A DNA stretch of 64,000 nt. Source: Allosediminivita pacifica. Its GTDB lineage: Bacteria; Pseudomonadota; Alphaproteobacteria; Rhodobacterales; Rhodobacteraceae. The DNA is taken from assembly GCF_003054175.1 (NCBI RefSeq), contig NZ_QBKN01000008.1:62001-126000 (forward strand), read 5' to 3'. The stretch's first letter is position 1. The number at the start of each line of letters is the position of its first letter. The position numbers and the translations under genes were made by a program. The notes beneath the pieces are model-generated. The model was not told the origin of the DNA. It searched no databases and saw only the letters and a program-made list of their open reading frames with translations. Below, one piece after another: positions 56,920-64,000 of the stretch.

Positions 56920-57054
56920 CCTATGCTGCAGTTGCGAAATCCGAAAAAACCACGCGATTAACCTGCCGATATGATTGCTCGTTGTGCTATCGCACAAAAT
57001 CATATCTTTACTGAGTCCGGAAATCTGCACAAGAACTGACGGGGGGACGCCAGG

Positions 57055-57408
57055 ATGCGTCTGAACGAGATCACCTATACCGATGCCGAACCGGTCGACG
57101 GTTACGGCCCCGGCTTTTTCCGAATCGGCGGCAAGGCCGTCGACGGTCCGCTTCTTCTGTCGCCCCAAGGGACCAAGGCATGGGGCGGCATGGCCGATAG
57201 CGAAACGCTGCTTGCGCTCAAGGGCGATATCGACGTGCTGTTCGTCGGCACGGGCAACGACACCCGCCACATTCCCGGCGAGCTGCGCAGCGAGCTCGAG
57301 GAGGCCGGCATGGGTGTGGAGGTGATGAATTCACCCTCCGCGTGCCGTACCTACAACGTCCTGCTGAGCGAAGGCCGGCGGGTCGCGCTGGCGGTCCTGC
57401 CGGTTTGA
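57055..57408 (+). CDS. Mth938-like domain protein (DUF498, NDUFAF3 family)
   Basis: 117 aa. GYGPGFFRIGGKAVDGPLLL and VLFVGTGNDTRHIP are the family markers. The human relative NDUFAF3 assists complex I assembly; bacterial members are unstudied, and their genes often sit after secDF in alphaproteobacteria. GGGGGG-type site precedes the ATG. Confidence 0.88.
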   Translation: MRLNEITYTDAEPVDGYGPGFFRIGGKAVDGPLLLSPQGTKAWGGMADSETLLALKGDIDVLFVGTGNDTRHIPGELRSELEEAGMGVEVMNSPSACRTYNVLLSEGRRVALAVLPV

Positions 57409-57424
57409 GATAGCTTGCGCGGCC

Positions 57425-58489
57425 CTAGGAGCGGCCGCGCAACATCATCAGTTCCCCGACATTTTCACGCGTGACGTAGCCGATCACGTGCCCGGCCTTG
57501 TCGGTCGTCGCGACGGCCGGTGCATGGTCGAGCGCCTCGAGCGCGTCCTGCAGAGGCGCGCCGAGCGGCAGCGCGGGAATTTCCGTCTCCATCAATTCGC
57601 CAACTGGGCGCGTGTTCTGTCCTTCGGCCATGCCGTAGAGCAGCGCTTGCCGCGTGAGAAAGCCCGCAAGACGCCCTTCGGCGTCGAGCACCGGGAACTC
57701 GTGCTGGGTCGTGCGGATGAGCGTCTGCGCGGCCACGTGCAGCGGGTCGGAGGGCGTGAGAGATTCGAAGGCGGTGATGGTCGCGTCGCGCAGCTTCAGA
57801 TGGCTGGCGATGTCGCGGCTCTGCACGTCGCTCGATTCCGCCTGCGCGGCGATGAAAATGAAGACCGCGATCAGCACCAGGATCAGGTTTCCCGATGTCA
57901 GCCCGAAGAGGCCGAAGAGAAAGGCCACGACCTGCCCCGTGGTGGCCGCAATCCGGGTGGCACGAACGCGGGTCAGCTTCGTGGCAAGCAGCGCGCGCAG
58001 TACGCGCCCGCCGTCCATCGGGAAGGCCGGGATCAGGTTGAAGAGTGCTAGAAAGAGGTTCACCGCCGCGAGCCGCCCGAGGAAGGCGCCGCTGGTGCCG
58101 GGATCGACAAGCGCCGTCAGCGCCGTGGACGCACCGAAGAGGGCGAGCAGTGCCCAGATCACCACGTTCACGGCAGGTCCGGCGAGGGCCACGGCGATCT
58201 CCTGTCCGGGCTTTTCCGGCATCCGTTCCATGCGGGCCATGCCGCCGATGGGCAGCAGGGTGATGTCGGGTGTGGCAATTCCGAAGCGGCGCGCCATGAG
58301 CGCGTGGCCGTATTCGTGGGCGACCACGCAGGCGAAGAGCGCCAGCACGAACCCGGTGTTGATCAGCGCCGCCTGTGGGCCGCCGAGCGACCATGCCGAG
58401 GCGGCGATCCAGGCGAGCAGCAGGAAGAAGGTGGCGTGTACCCGAAGCTCCGAGCCGAGCAGGCGGCCGAGAGGGAAAGACCAGGTCAT
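57425..58489 (-). CDS. Site-2 protease family M50 metallopeptidase with tandem CBS domains
   Basis: 354 aa. Zinc motif VAHEYGHAL in TM3, second motif FPMDGGRVLRA, about six TM helices (10-225), then two CBS domains (about 235-350) that usually bind adenine nucleotides. This SpoIVFB-type layout differs from RseP (no PDZ). Substrate unknown. Convergent with the Mth938-like gene. Confidence 0.9.
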   Translation of the reverse strand: MTWSFPLGRLLGSELRVHATFFLLLAWIAASAWSLGGPQAALINTGFVLALFACVVAHEYGHALMARRFGIATPDITLLPIGGMARMERMPEKPGQEIAVALAGPAVNVVIWALLALFGASTALTALVDPGTSGAFLGRLAAVNLFLALFNLIPAFPMDGGRVLRALLATKLTRVRATRIAATTGQVVAFLFGLFGLTSGNLILVLIAVFIFIAAQAESSDVQSRDIASHLKLRDATITAFESLTPSDPLHVAAQTLIRTTQHEFPVLDAEGRLAGFLTRQALLYGMAEGQNTRPVGELMETEIPALPLGAPLQDALEALDHAPAVATTDKAGHVIGYVTRENVGELMMLRGRS

Positions 58490-58582
58490 GTGAAACCCCG
58501 ATTAACGTGTGACTGGTAAAGACATAATGCCCGAGCAAGGCTGGTGCCATGACCCGCGCTGACGCATCAGGTTGAAGCGAAA

Positions 58583-58604
58583 ACGCGCCCCGGGTGGGGC
58601 GCGT
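58583..58604 (-). terminator. ssb terminator
   Basis: 9-bp stem (58583-58591 with 58596-58604), loop of four, then TTTCGCTT on the minus strand; 16 bp after the ssb stop. Confidence 0.7.
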
Positions 58605-58619
58605 CTGGTTTCGAGTGAC

Positions 58620-59114
58620 CTAGAACGGGATCTCGTCGTCGATGTCACGGGCCGGGGCGCGCGAGCCGCCGCCGCCACCGCCGCCACCACCGTAATCGCC
58701 GCCGTAATCACCGCCGGAGGAGCCGCCGTAGCTGCCCCCGCCGCCACCGCCGCCGCCGCCATCGCGGCCGTCGAGGAAGGTCAGTTCGCCCTTGAACGGG
58801 CGCAGCACGACCTCGGTGCTGTAGCGGTCCTGGCCGCTCTGGTCCTGCCACTTGCGCGTTTCGAGCTGACCCTCGATGTAGACCTTGGAGCCCTTGCGCA
58901 GGTATTGCTCGGCTAAGCGGACAAGCGGTTCGGCGAAGATGGCGACGCTGTGCCATTCCGTCTTTTCCCGCCGTTCGCCCGTGTTGCGGTCCTTCCAGTT
59001 CTCGGATGTGGCGATGCGCAGGTTGCACACCTTGCCGCCGTTCTGGAAGTTCCGGACCTCGGGATCCCGGCCCAGATTGCCGATCAGGATCACCTTGTTG
59101 ACGGATCCGGCCAT
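58620..59114 (-). CDS. ssb: Single-stranded DNA-binding protein
   Basis: 164 aa. OB-fold (1-108: [34 protein letters not shown]), a poly-glycine linker (about 115-150) and the acidic tip DIDDEIPF that binds partner repair and replication proteins. GGGGG site before the ATG. Confidence 0.97.
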   Translation of the reverse strand: MAGSVNKVILIGNLGRDPEVRNFQNGGKVCNLRIATSENWKDRNTGERREKTEWHSVAIFAEPLVRLAEQYLRKGSKVYIEGQLETRKWQDQSGQDRYSTEVVLRPFKGELTFLDGRDGGGGGGGGGSYGGSSGGDYGGDYGGGGGGGGGSRAPARDIDDEIPF

Positions 59115-59304
59115 GACGCCCCCTTCGAATCTTTTTCAGTGGATCTCTTGCTGTTCGCGACACGCTACACGTCCCACCCCCGGAACGCTACACGGGTCCG
59201 CGCGGAAAGCAGTCGGGAAAGGGCGGCTTTTCGACGAGATGGTGGCGTCACCCGGCCGGTTCCGTTAAGGTCCGCCCAAAGCCAACGGGGACAGTAGGAA
59301 CAGC

Positions 59305-59904
59305 ATGCGTTTGACGACGATCTGTGCGGTCGCGGTCGGGCTTATCGCGGGCTCCGCAGCCACGGCCGACATCCTTTCCACGCGCAGCCGCGCCGGGCTT
59401 TTCAGCAACCAGACCGGTGTTCTCGACAGCCGCGCGGCCCAGCAATACAACAACTCGGTCCGCCTGCAGCCGCCGAAGGTAGTGACGCCGACCAAGTACG
59501 GCACGCTCGACGGAAGCGTCCCGGCCTATCGCGGCAGCTACAATGGCATCTATGCCGAGATGGCCCGCAGCGCCGCGCGCCGGCACGGCATTCCCGAGGA
59601 TCTTTTCCTGCGGCTTGTCGCTCAGGAAAGCCGGTTCAACCCCAAGGCGCTGTCACACAAGGGGGCGATCGGTCTCGCGCAGCTCATGCCTGGCACGGCA
59701 AGCCTTCTGGGTGTCGATCCCGCCGATCCGGAGCAGAACCTCGACGGCGGCGCGCGCTATCTCAAGGCGCAGTACCAGCGGTTCCAGTCCTGGAAGCTGG
59801 CGCTCGCGGCCTACAACGCTGGGCCCGAGGCGGTCGTGCGCCACGAAGGCGTGCCGCCCTATACCGAGACGCGCAATTACGTCGCCAAGATCTGGGGCAA
59901 CTAG
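59305..59904 (+). CDS. Lytic transglycosylase (SLT domain)
   Basis: 199 aa with a signal peptide and a C-terminal SLT domain: catalytic Glu in LVAQESRFNP, then GAIGLAQLMPGTA and LALAAYNAGPEAV. Cleaves peptidoglycan glycan strands in the periplasm. Stands alone between divergent ssb and the PilZ-like gene. Confidence 0.92.
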   Translation: MRLTTICAVAVGLIAGSAATADILSTRSRAGLFSNQTGVLDSRAAQQYNNSVRLQPPKVVTPTKYGTLDGSVPAYRGSYNGIYAEMARSAARRHGIPEDLFLRLVAQESRFNPKALSHKGAIGLAQLMPGTASLLGVDPADPEQNLDGGARYLKAQYQRFQSWKLALAAYNAGPEAVVRHEGVPPYTETRNYVAKIWGN

Positions 59905-60045
59905 GGCGCATTTTAGGAAAGATGTCCGGAATATCCCTAGGTTGAGAGGCGACATTCCGGTCCTCTCTTAACCGTGGCTTGCGGTCTTTCCCGGATCCTG
60001 TGGGCGGGTGCTTCGAACCAGGCACCCGTCAGGCAGGATCGCATA

Positions 60046-61020
60046 GTGTCACGAGCACCCGAGTCACGAAAAACCGACATCTTCAACACGGGCCGGGCCT
60101 TCAGGATGGTCGCGGTTCTGGTCTGCCTTGGCCTTCTTCTGCCCCGATCCGCGGCTGCGCAGACCGAGATATGCCGCCTTCCGCCCGAGGTGGAGGCGAT
60201 CAGCGTCACCCTGCAGCAGATGGCTGGGCGGGACGCGATCGCCAGTGGCAACCTGAGCTACCTGCGGTCGCTTCAGCGCGACATATCGCGATCCCGCGTC
60301 CGGAGCAGGGTCGAGGCCTCCGGCATGATCCGCGGTGTGCCGATGGTGATGGAGATGCTCGACCGGGCCGAGCAGATCGCCGCCACCGGCGTGATCGCCG
60401 ACGCGGAGGGCCTGCAGCGCCTGATCCGCAACATCGACCAGATGGTGCGCCTCAATTGCGTGCCGCTCGGGGGCGACGGGACGCAGGCGGCCCAGCCGCT
60501 GGGAACGGTGACCTACGCCGAGACGCGCGATTTGCCCAAGAATTTCGTCACACGCGTGATCGAGCCGATCCTTGGCATCGGCGCGGCCTTGCTGATGGTG
60601 ACGGGGATCGCGGCGGCGGTCCTTGCGGGCGGGCGTGTCTTCCGCTGGTCCATGGCCTATCTCTACAACACCAAGGCCTGCCGGATCCCCGCCAGCCTGA
60701 CGGCGCGCGACGGCTCCTTCCCGGTGGAGGGGCTCGTGACGACCATGGGGCGTGGCGGATTGCGCTTTCAGCCCGACGACGCGGCGCTGATGTACGCGCG
60801 TCTGGAGGCGATGCCCGCCGGCAAGGTGACCCTCGCGATTGGTGACGCGGCGATCCCGGCGACGGTCAGCGAGAGCTATCCCGGCTACGCGCATTTCCGC
60901 TTTGCCGAACGGCTTTCCGTGCAGCAGCAGCAGGAGATCCTGCAGTGCTCGATCATCACGCCCTTCTACATCGAGAGGAGCCGAAGGCGCGGGATGAACC
61001 TGCGCCGCGCCGGGTTCTGA
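60046..61020 (+). CDS. Exported/membrane protein with a C-terminal PilZ-like domain
   Basis: 324 aa. A signal or first TM at about 22-40, a periplasmic helical region (TEICRLPPEVEAISV, to about 175), a second TM (about 180-205, IGAALLMVTGIAAAVLAGG) and a cytoplasmic beta-rich domain, RIPASLTARDGSFPVEGLVTTMGRGGLRF, that resembles a degenerate PilZ. The c-di-GMP RxxxR motif is not obvious, so binding is doubtful. Start: GTG 60046 (AGGA upstream); ATG 60106 is an alternative. Confidence 0.65.
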   Translation: MSRAPESRKTDIFNTGRAFRMVAVLVCLGLLLPRSAAAQTEICRLPPEVEAISVTLQQMAGRDAIASGNLSYLRSLQRDISRSRVRSRVEASGMIRGVPMVMEMLDRAEQIAATGVIADAEGLQRLIRNIDQMVRLNCVPLGGDGTQAAQPLGTVTYAETRDLPKNFVTRVIEPILGIGAALLMVTGIAAAVLAGGRVFRWSMAYLYNTKACRIPASLTARDGSFPVEGLVTTMGRGGLRFQPDDAALMYARLEAMPAGKVTLAIGDAAIPATVSESYPGYAHFRFAERLSVQQQQEILQCSIITPFYIERSRRRGMNLRRAGF

Positions 61021-61023
61021 GCG

Positions 61024-63108
61024 TCACTCCGCGGCGATGCGGATCACCGGCGTCATGCCGCGGAACTCCTCTTCGGAAAGGTGGCACTTCACCTGGTGAC
61101 CGTCCTGCATCTGCCGCATCGGCGGCACCTCGGTCTCGCAAAGATTGCCGGGGACCTTCGATTTCCAGCGGCATCGCGTCTGGAAGGGGCAGCCCGGCGG
61201 CGGGTTCATGGCCGAGGGCACATCGCCCTCGAGGACGATGTGCTCTTTCGCGACGCGGGTGTCGGCGATGGGCACGGCGGACAGCAGCGCCTCGGTATAG
61301 GGATGGTAGGGCGGGGCGAAGACCTGTTCCGTGGTGCCGAGCTCGACCACGTGGCCGAGGTACATGACCATGACACGGTCGCTCAGGTAGCGCACGATCG
61401 ACAGGTCGTGGCTGATGAACAGCAGCGTGGTCTTGTGCTCGCGCTGGATCTCCATGAGCAGATCGGTGACGGCCGCCTGGACCGAGACGTCGAGGGCCGA
61501 GACGGGCTCGTCCGCCACGACGATGCGGGCGTCACCGGCAAAGGCGCGGGCGATGCCTACGCGCTGTTTCTGCCCGCCCGAAAGCTGCCGGGGCATACGG
61601 TCGGCGAATTCGCGCGGCAGCTTCACGAGGTCCAGCAGCGACAGCATCCGTTCACGGCGTTCTGCCACCGTATCGCCGATGCCGAAGATCTCGAGCGCGC
61701 GCATGATTTGCGCCCCCACCGTCATCGAGGGGTTGAGCGTGTCGAAGGGATTCTGGAACACCATCTGGATTTCGGACACCGTCTTGGCGCCGCGGTCCTC
61801 GATCGACGTGTCCTGGATCTCGCGGTTGTCGAGAATGATCTTGCCCTCGGTCGCCGTCTCGAGCCCCATGAGCACCTTGGCGAAGGTCGACTTGCCGCAG
61901 CCGCTTTCGCCCACGATGGCCAGCGTCTCGGATTCGCGCGCCTCGAAACTCAGCGTCTCGTTGGCCTTGACCACCCTCGTCTCGCCCGAGCGCCCGAAGA
62001 GCGCGTTGGCGGCAACCTCGTAGTACTTTTTGAGCTCCTCCATGCGCAGGATGACCTTGCCCGGCTCGGTCTTGTCGCGCGCCTCGACGCCCGAGAGCGG
62101 CGCGTGCCAGTCGATCTCCTCGAAGCGCAGGCAGCGCGTGGTGTGCCGGTCCGAACCCTTTACGTCGAACATCGGGATCTCACGCTCGTCGCAGAGCCCC
62201 TCGACGAAGTAGTCGCAGCGCGGTCCGAAATTGCAGCCCGGCGGGCGTTCGTGGGGCAGGGGGAAGTTGCCCGGGATGGCACGCAGAGGGCGTGCCGCCT
62301 TATCGGCGCCGGGCAGCGGGATCGAGCGGAACAGCGCCTGCGTGTAGGGGTGCTGCATCTCATCGAAAACGTCGGCGATGCTGCCGCGCTCGACCGCCTC
62401 GCCGGAATACATCACGCAAATGCGGTCGCAGGTTTCGAGCACCAGTCCGAGGTTGTGCGAGATAAACAGCATCGAGGTGCCGTACTTCTGGCCCAGCTCC
62501 TTCACGAGGTCCACGACGGCGGCCTCCACCGTCACGTCGAGCGCAGTGGTCGGCTCGTCCAGGATCAGCAGGGAGGGTTCGGCCATCAGCGCCATGGCGA
62601 TCACGATACGCTGCTGCTGCCCGCCCGAAAGCTGGTGCGGGTAGGCCTGCAGGATGCGCTCGGGGTCCGGCAGCTTCACGTCGGTCACCACCTGAAGTGC
62701 CCGCGCGTAGGCCTCCTTGTCGCTGACGCCGCGGTGGATCTTGGGCACCTCCATGAGCTGCTTGCCCACCCGCATGGCCGGGTTCAGACTGGCCATGGGC
62801 TCCTGGTAGATCATGGCGATCTCTGACCCGCGCACTCGGCGCAGCTCGTCGGCCGACATCTCCGACAGGTCGCGCCCCTTGAAGCGGATCGTGCCGCCGA
62901 CGATGCGCCCGTTCACGCCCAGGTCCTGCATCACGCCAAGCGCCACGGTGGACTTGCCGCAGCCGCTCTCGCCCACCAGGCCCACCGCCTCGCCCGGCAT
63001 GACCTTGACCGAGAAATCCATGACCGCCGGGATCTCGCGCAGGCGGGTGAAGAAGGAAATCGAGAGATTATCGATCTCGAGGATCGGCCCGTCATATTTG
63101 TCTTTCAT
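61024..63108 (-). CDS. Oligopeptide/dipeptide ABC transporter, two ATPase domains fused (OppDF type)
   Basis: 694 aa. Two complete NBDs in one chain: Walker A GLVGESGCGKST and IVGESGCGKST, signatures LSGGQQQR and LSGGQKQR, Walker B LLILDEP and IVVADEP. Each is followed by the oligopeptide-family C-terminal Cys motif (PGCNFGPRC and PGCPFQTRC) which may bind an Fe-S or zinc site. Powers uptake of peptides with the permease downstream of it in the window's far end. Confidence 0.93.
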   Translation of the reverse strand: MKDKYDGPILEIDNLSISFFTRLREIPAVMDFSVKVMPGEAVGLVGESGCGKSTVALGVMQDLGVNGRIVGGTIRFKGRDLSEMSADELRRVRGSEIAMIYQEPMASLNPAMRVGKQLMEVPKIHRGVSDKEAYARALQVVTDVKLPDPERILQAYPHQLSGGQQQRIVIAMALMAEPSLLILDEPTTALDVTVEAAVVDLVKELGQKYGTSMLFISHNLGLVLETCDRICVMYSGEAVERGSIADVFDEMQHPYTQALFRSIPLPGADKAARPLRAIPGNFPLPHERPPGCNFGPRCDYFVEGLCDEREIPMFDVKGSDRHTTRCLRFEEIDWHAPLSGVEARDKTEPGKVILRMEELKKYYEVAANALFGRSGETRVVKANETLSFEARESETLAIVGESGCGKSTFAKVLMGLETATEGKIILDNREIQDTSIEDRGAKTVSEIQMVFQNPFDTLNPSMTVGAQIMRALEIFGIGDTVAERRERMLSLLDLVKLPREFADRMPRQLSGGQKQRVGIARAFAGDARIVVADEPVSALDVSVQAAVTDLLMEIQREHKTTLLFISHDLSIVRYLSDRVMVMYLGHVVELGTTEQVFAPPYHPYTEALLSAVPIADTRVAKEHIVLEGDVPSAMNPPPGCPFQTRCRWKSKVPGNLCETEVPPMRQMQDGHQVKCHLSEEEFRGMTPVIRIAAE

Positions 63109-63142
63109 GGCGCGTGTCCCTTTGGGCTCGAGCGCGCGTGGC

Positions 63143-63189
63143 GCTTCTTCTTGGCGGAAATACTTCGGGGGTCCGGGGGCAGCGCCCCC
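63143..63189 (+). repeat. Dispersed intergenic repeat, family 1, copy D
   Basis: GCTTCTTCTTGGCGGAAATA start, ACTTCGGGGG core and GGGGGCAGCGCCCCC hairpin. It lies inside the ABC operon, between permease and ATPase genes. Confidence 0.7.
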
Positions 63190-63198
63190 GGCCTTGTC

Positions 63199-64000
63199 TC
63201 AGTCACGCAAGGACTCCTCGCGCAGCCCGTCGGCCAGCAGGTTAAGGCCGAGCACGAGGCTCAGCAGAGCCACCGCGGGGACCAGCGCCGGATGCAGGTA
63301 GATCTGCAAGAGCCGCCGTCCGTCGTTGATGGTGGTGCCCCAGTCGGGGCTTTCGGGCGGGAGGCCCAGCCCGAAAAAGCCCAGCGTGCCCAGGAGGATG
63401 GTCGTGTAACCGATGCGCAGGCAGAAATCGACGATGAGCGGCCCGCGCGCGTTGGGCAGGATCTCCCACAGCATGATGTACCAGCGGCCCTCGCCGCGGG
63501 TCTGGGCGGCGGCCACGTAGTCGCGTGTCTTGATGTCCATGGCGAGCCCCCGGACGATGCGGAACACCGTGGGCGAGTTCACGAAGACCACCGCGACGAA
63601 GACCACGAGGATGCCGCCCGGCACGTCGAAGAGGTCGAGCGCCTGCGGCAGCACCTCGACGCCCGTGCCCGCCTGCGAGATCAGCGAGAGGTAGAGCCAG
63701 CCGGTCAGTCCCAGCACCAAGACAAGCAGCGGTGTGCGCAGTTTCGGTCGCGTGTGGTAGCGCGAGTTCAGCAGCACCGCGAGGAAGACAATGGGAAAGA
63801 CGAAGAGCACCGTCGCCATGTAGCTCGGGATGCCCGTCTCCACGATCTCGGGCGTGACCAGCAGGTAGAAGAGCAGGATCACCGGGAAGGCGAGAATGAG
63901 GTTGGCCAGGAACGACAACACCGTGTCGAGCCGCCCGCCGAAGTAGCCCGCTGGCAGGCCCAGCGTGATGCCCACCATGAAGGCGAAGAGCGTGGCCAGC
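63199..64000 (-). CDS. ABC transporter permease, DppC/OppC type, 5' end outside the window
   Basis: At least 267 aa; the frame is open to the window edge. Several TM helices and the EAA loop that contacts the ATPase (AAAQTRGEGRWYIMLWEILPNA in part). LGLGLPPESPDWGTTINDGR is the typical C-terminal stretch of DppC-like permeases. Has a long extra segment (about 45-140) with TM helices not usual in short DppC. Co-transcribed with the fused ATPase. Confidence 0.85.
   Translation of the reverse strand, partial: LATLFAFMVGITLGLPAGYFGGRLDTVLSFLANLILAFPVILLFYLLVTPEIVETGIPSYMATVLFVFPIVFLAVLLNSRYHTRPKLRTPLLVLVLGLTGWLYLSLISQAGTGVEVLPQALDLFDVPGGILVVFVAVVFVNSPTVFRIVRGLAMDIKTRDYVAAAQTRGEGRWYIMLWEILPNARGPLIVDFCLRIGYTTILLGTLGFFGLGLPPESPDWGTTINDGRRLLQIYLHPALVPAVALLSLVLGLNLLADGLREESLRD

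Overview
The window looks like chromosomal DNA of a Rhodobacteraceae (roseobacter-type) alphaproteobacterium. The base composition is GC-rich, and the gene blocks fit that group: zapA with an upstream coiled-coil gene beside tkt, uppS-cdsA-dxr-rseP-bamA-skp-fabZ-lpxA-lpxI-lpxB, cobS, yajC-secD-secF followed by a Mth938-like gene, and a fused two-ATPase oligopeptide transporter. This assignment is by gene content; no rRNA gene is present. I found no tRNA, CRISPR array, insertion sequence or prophage.

Layout. 0-11 kb: exported MsrB (cut by the window edge), a J-domain protein, BolA, gatB, purS-purQ, a DctB/DctD-type two-component pair, a hybrid histidine kinase and gap. 11-18 kb: a drug/metabolite transporter divergent from a LysR regulator, a DUF808 membrane protein, a PQQ-type sugar dehydrogenase and tkt. 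18-22.5 kb: a zauP-like gene and zapA, a copper-handling cassette (small CxxCH protein, YcnI-PCuAC fusion, Sco), then bolA2-small membrane protein-grxD and xthA. 23.4-26.1 kb: an unusual three-gene cassette. It contains a protein made of seven FCSWSxP repeats, an unrecognised 351-aa protein and a translationally coupled EamA transporter, behind an AT-rich promoter region with two perfect DnaA-box sequences. 26-32.8 kb: erpA/dgt, a CPA-type antiporter, a hydrolase, a decayed cytochrome b561/LuxR locus, PepSY and cobS. 32.9-45 kb: ECF sigma/anti-sigma, then the long envelope operon from undecaprenyl and CDP-DAG synthesis through lipid A. 45-64 kb: IalB-like, der, aldo/keto reductase, CDF transporter, serS, a trypsin-like protease, the Sec accessory operon, an S2P protease, ssb, a lytic transglycosylase, a PilZ-like protein and an oligopeptide ABC transporter running off the end.

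Most of the window is housekeeping. The best candidate for an undescribed system is the FCSWSxP repeat cassette at 23.4-26.1 kb. Its shape (multi-copy Cys/Trp cores, an unknown partner, an exporter) resembles a peptide-natural-product or metal-binding peptide locus, but that function is inference. Secondary points are a DctD-like regulator without the sigma-54 contact loop, a frameshifted and nonsense-broken cytochrome b561/LuxR locus, two families of dispersed repeats (one an 82-bp element aligning without gaps at two loci), helically phased repeats behind bolA, and an orphan minus-strand terminator that points to an unannotated short transcript upstream of der.
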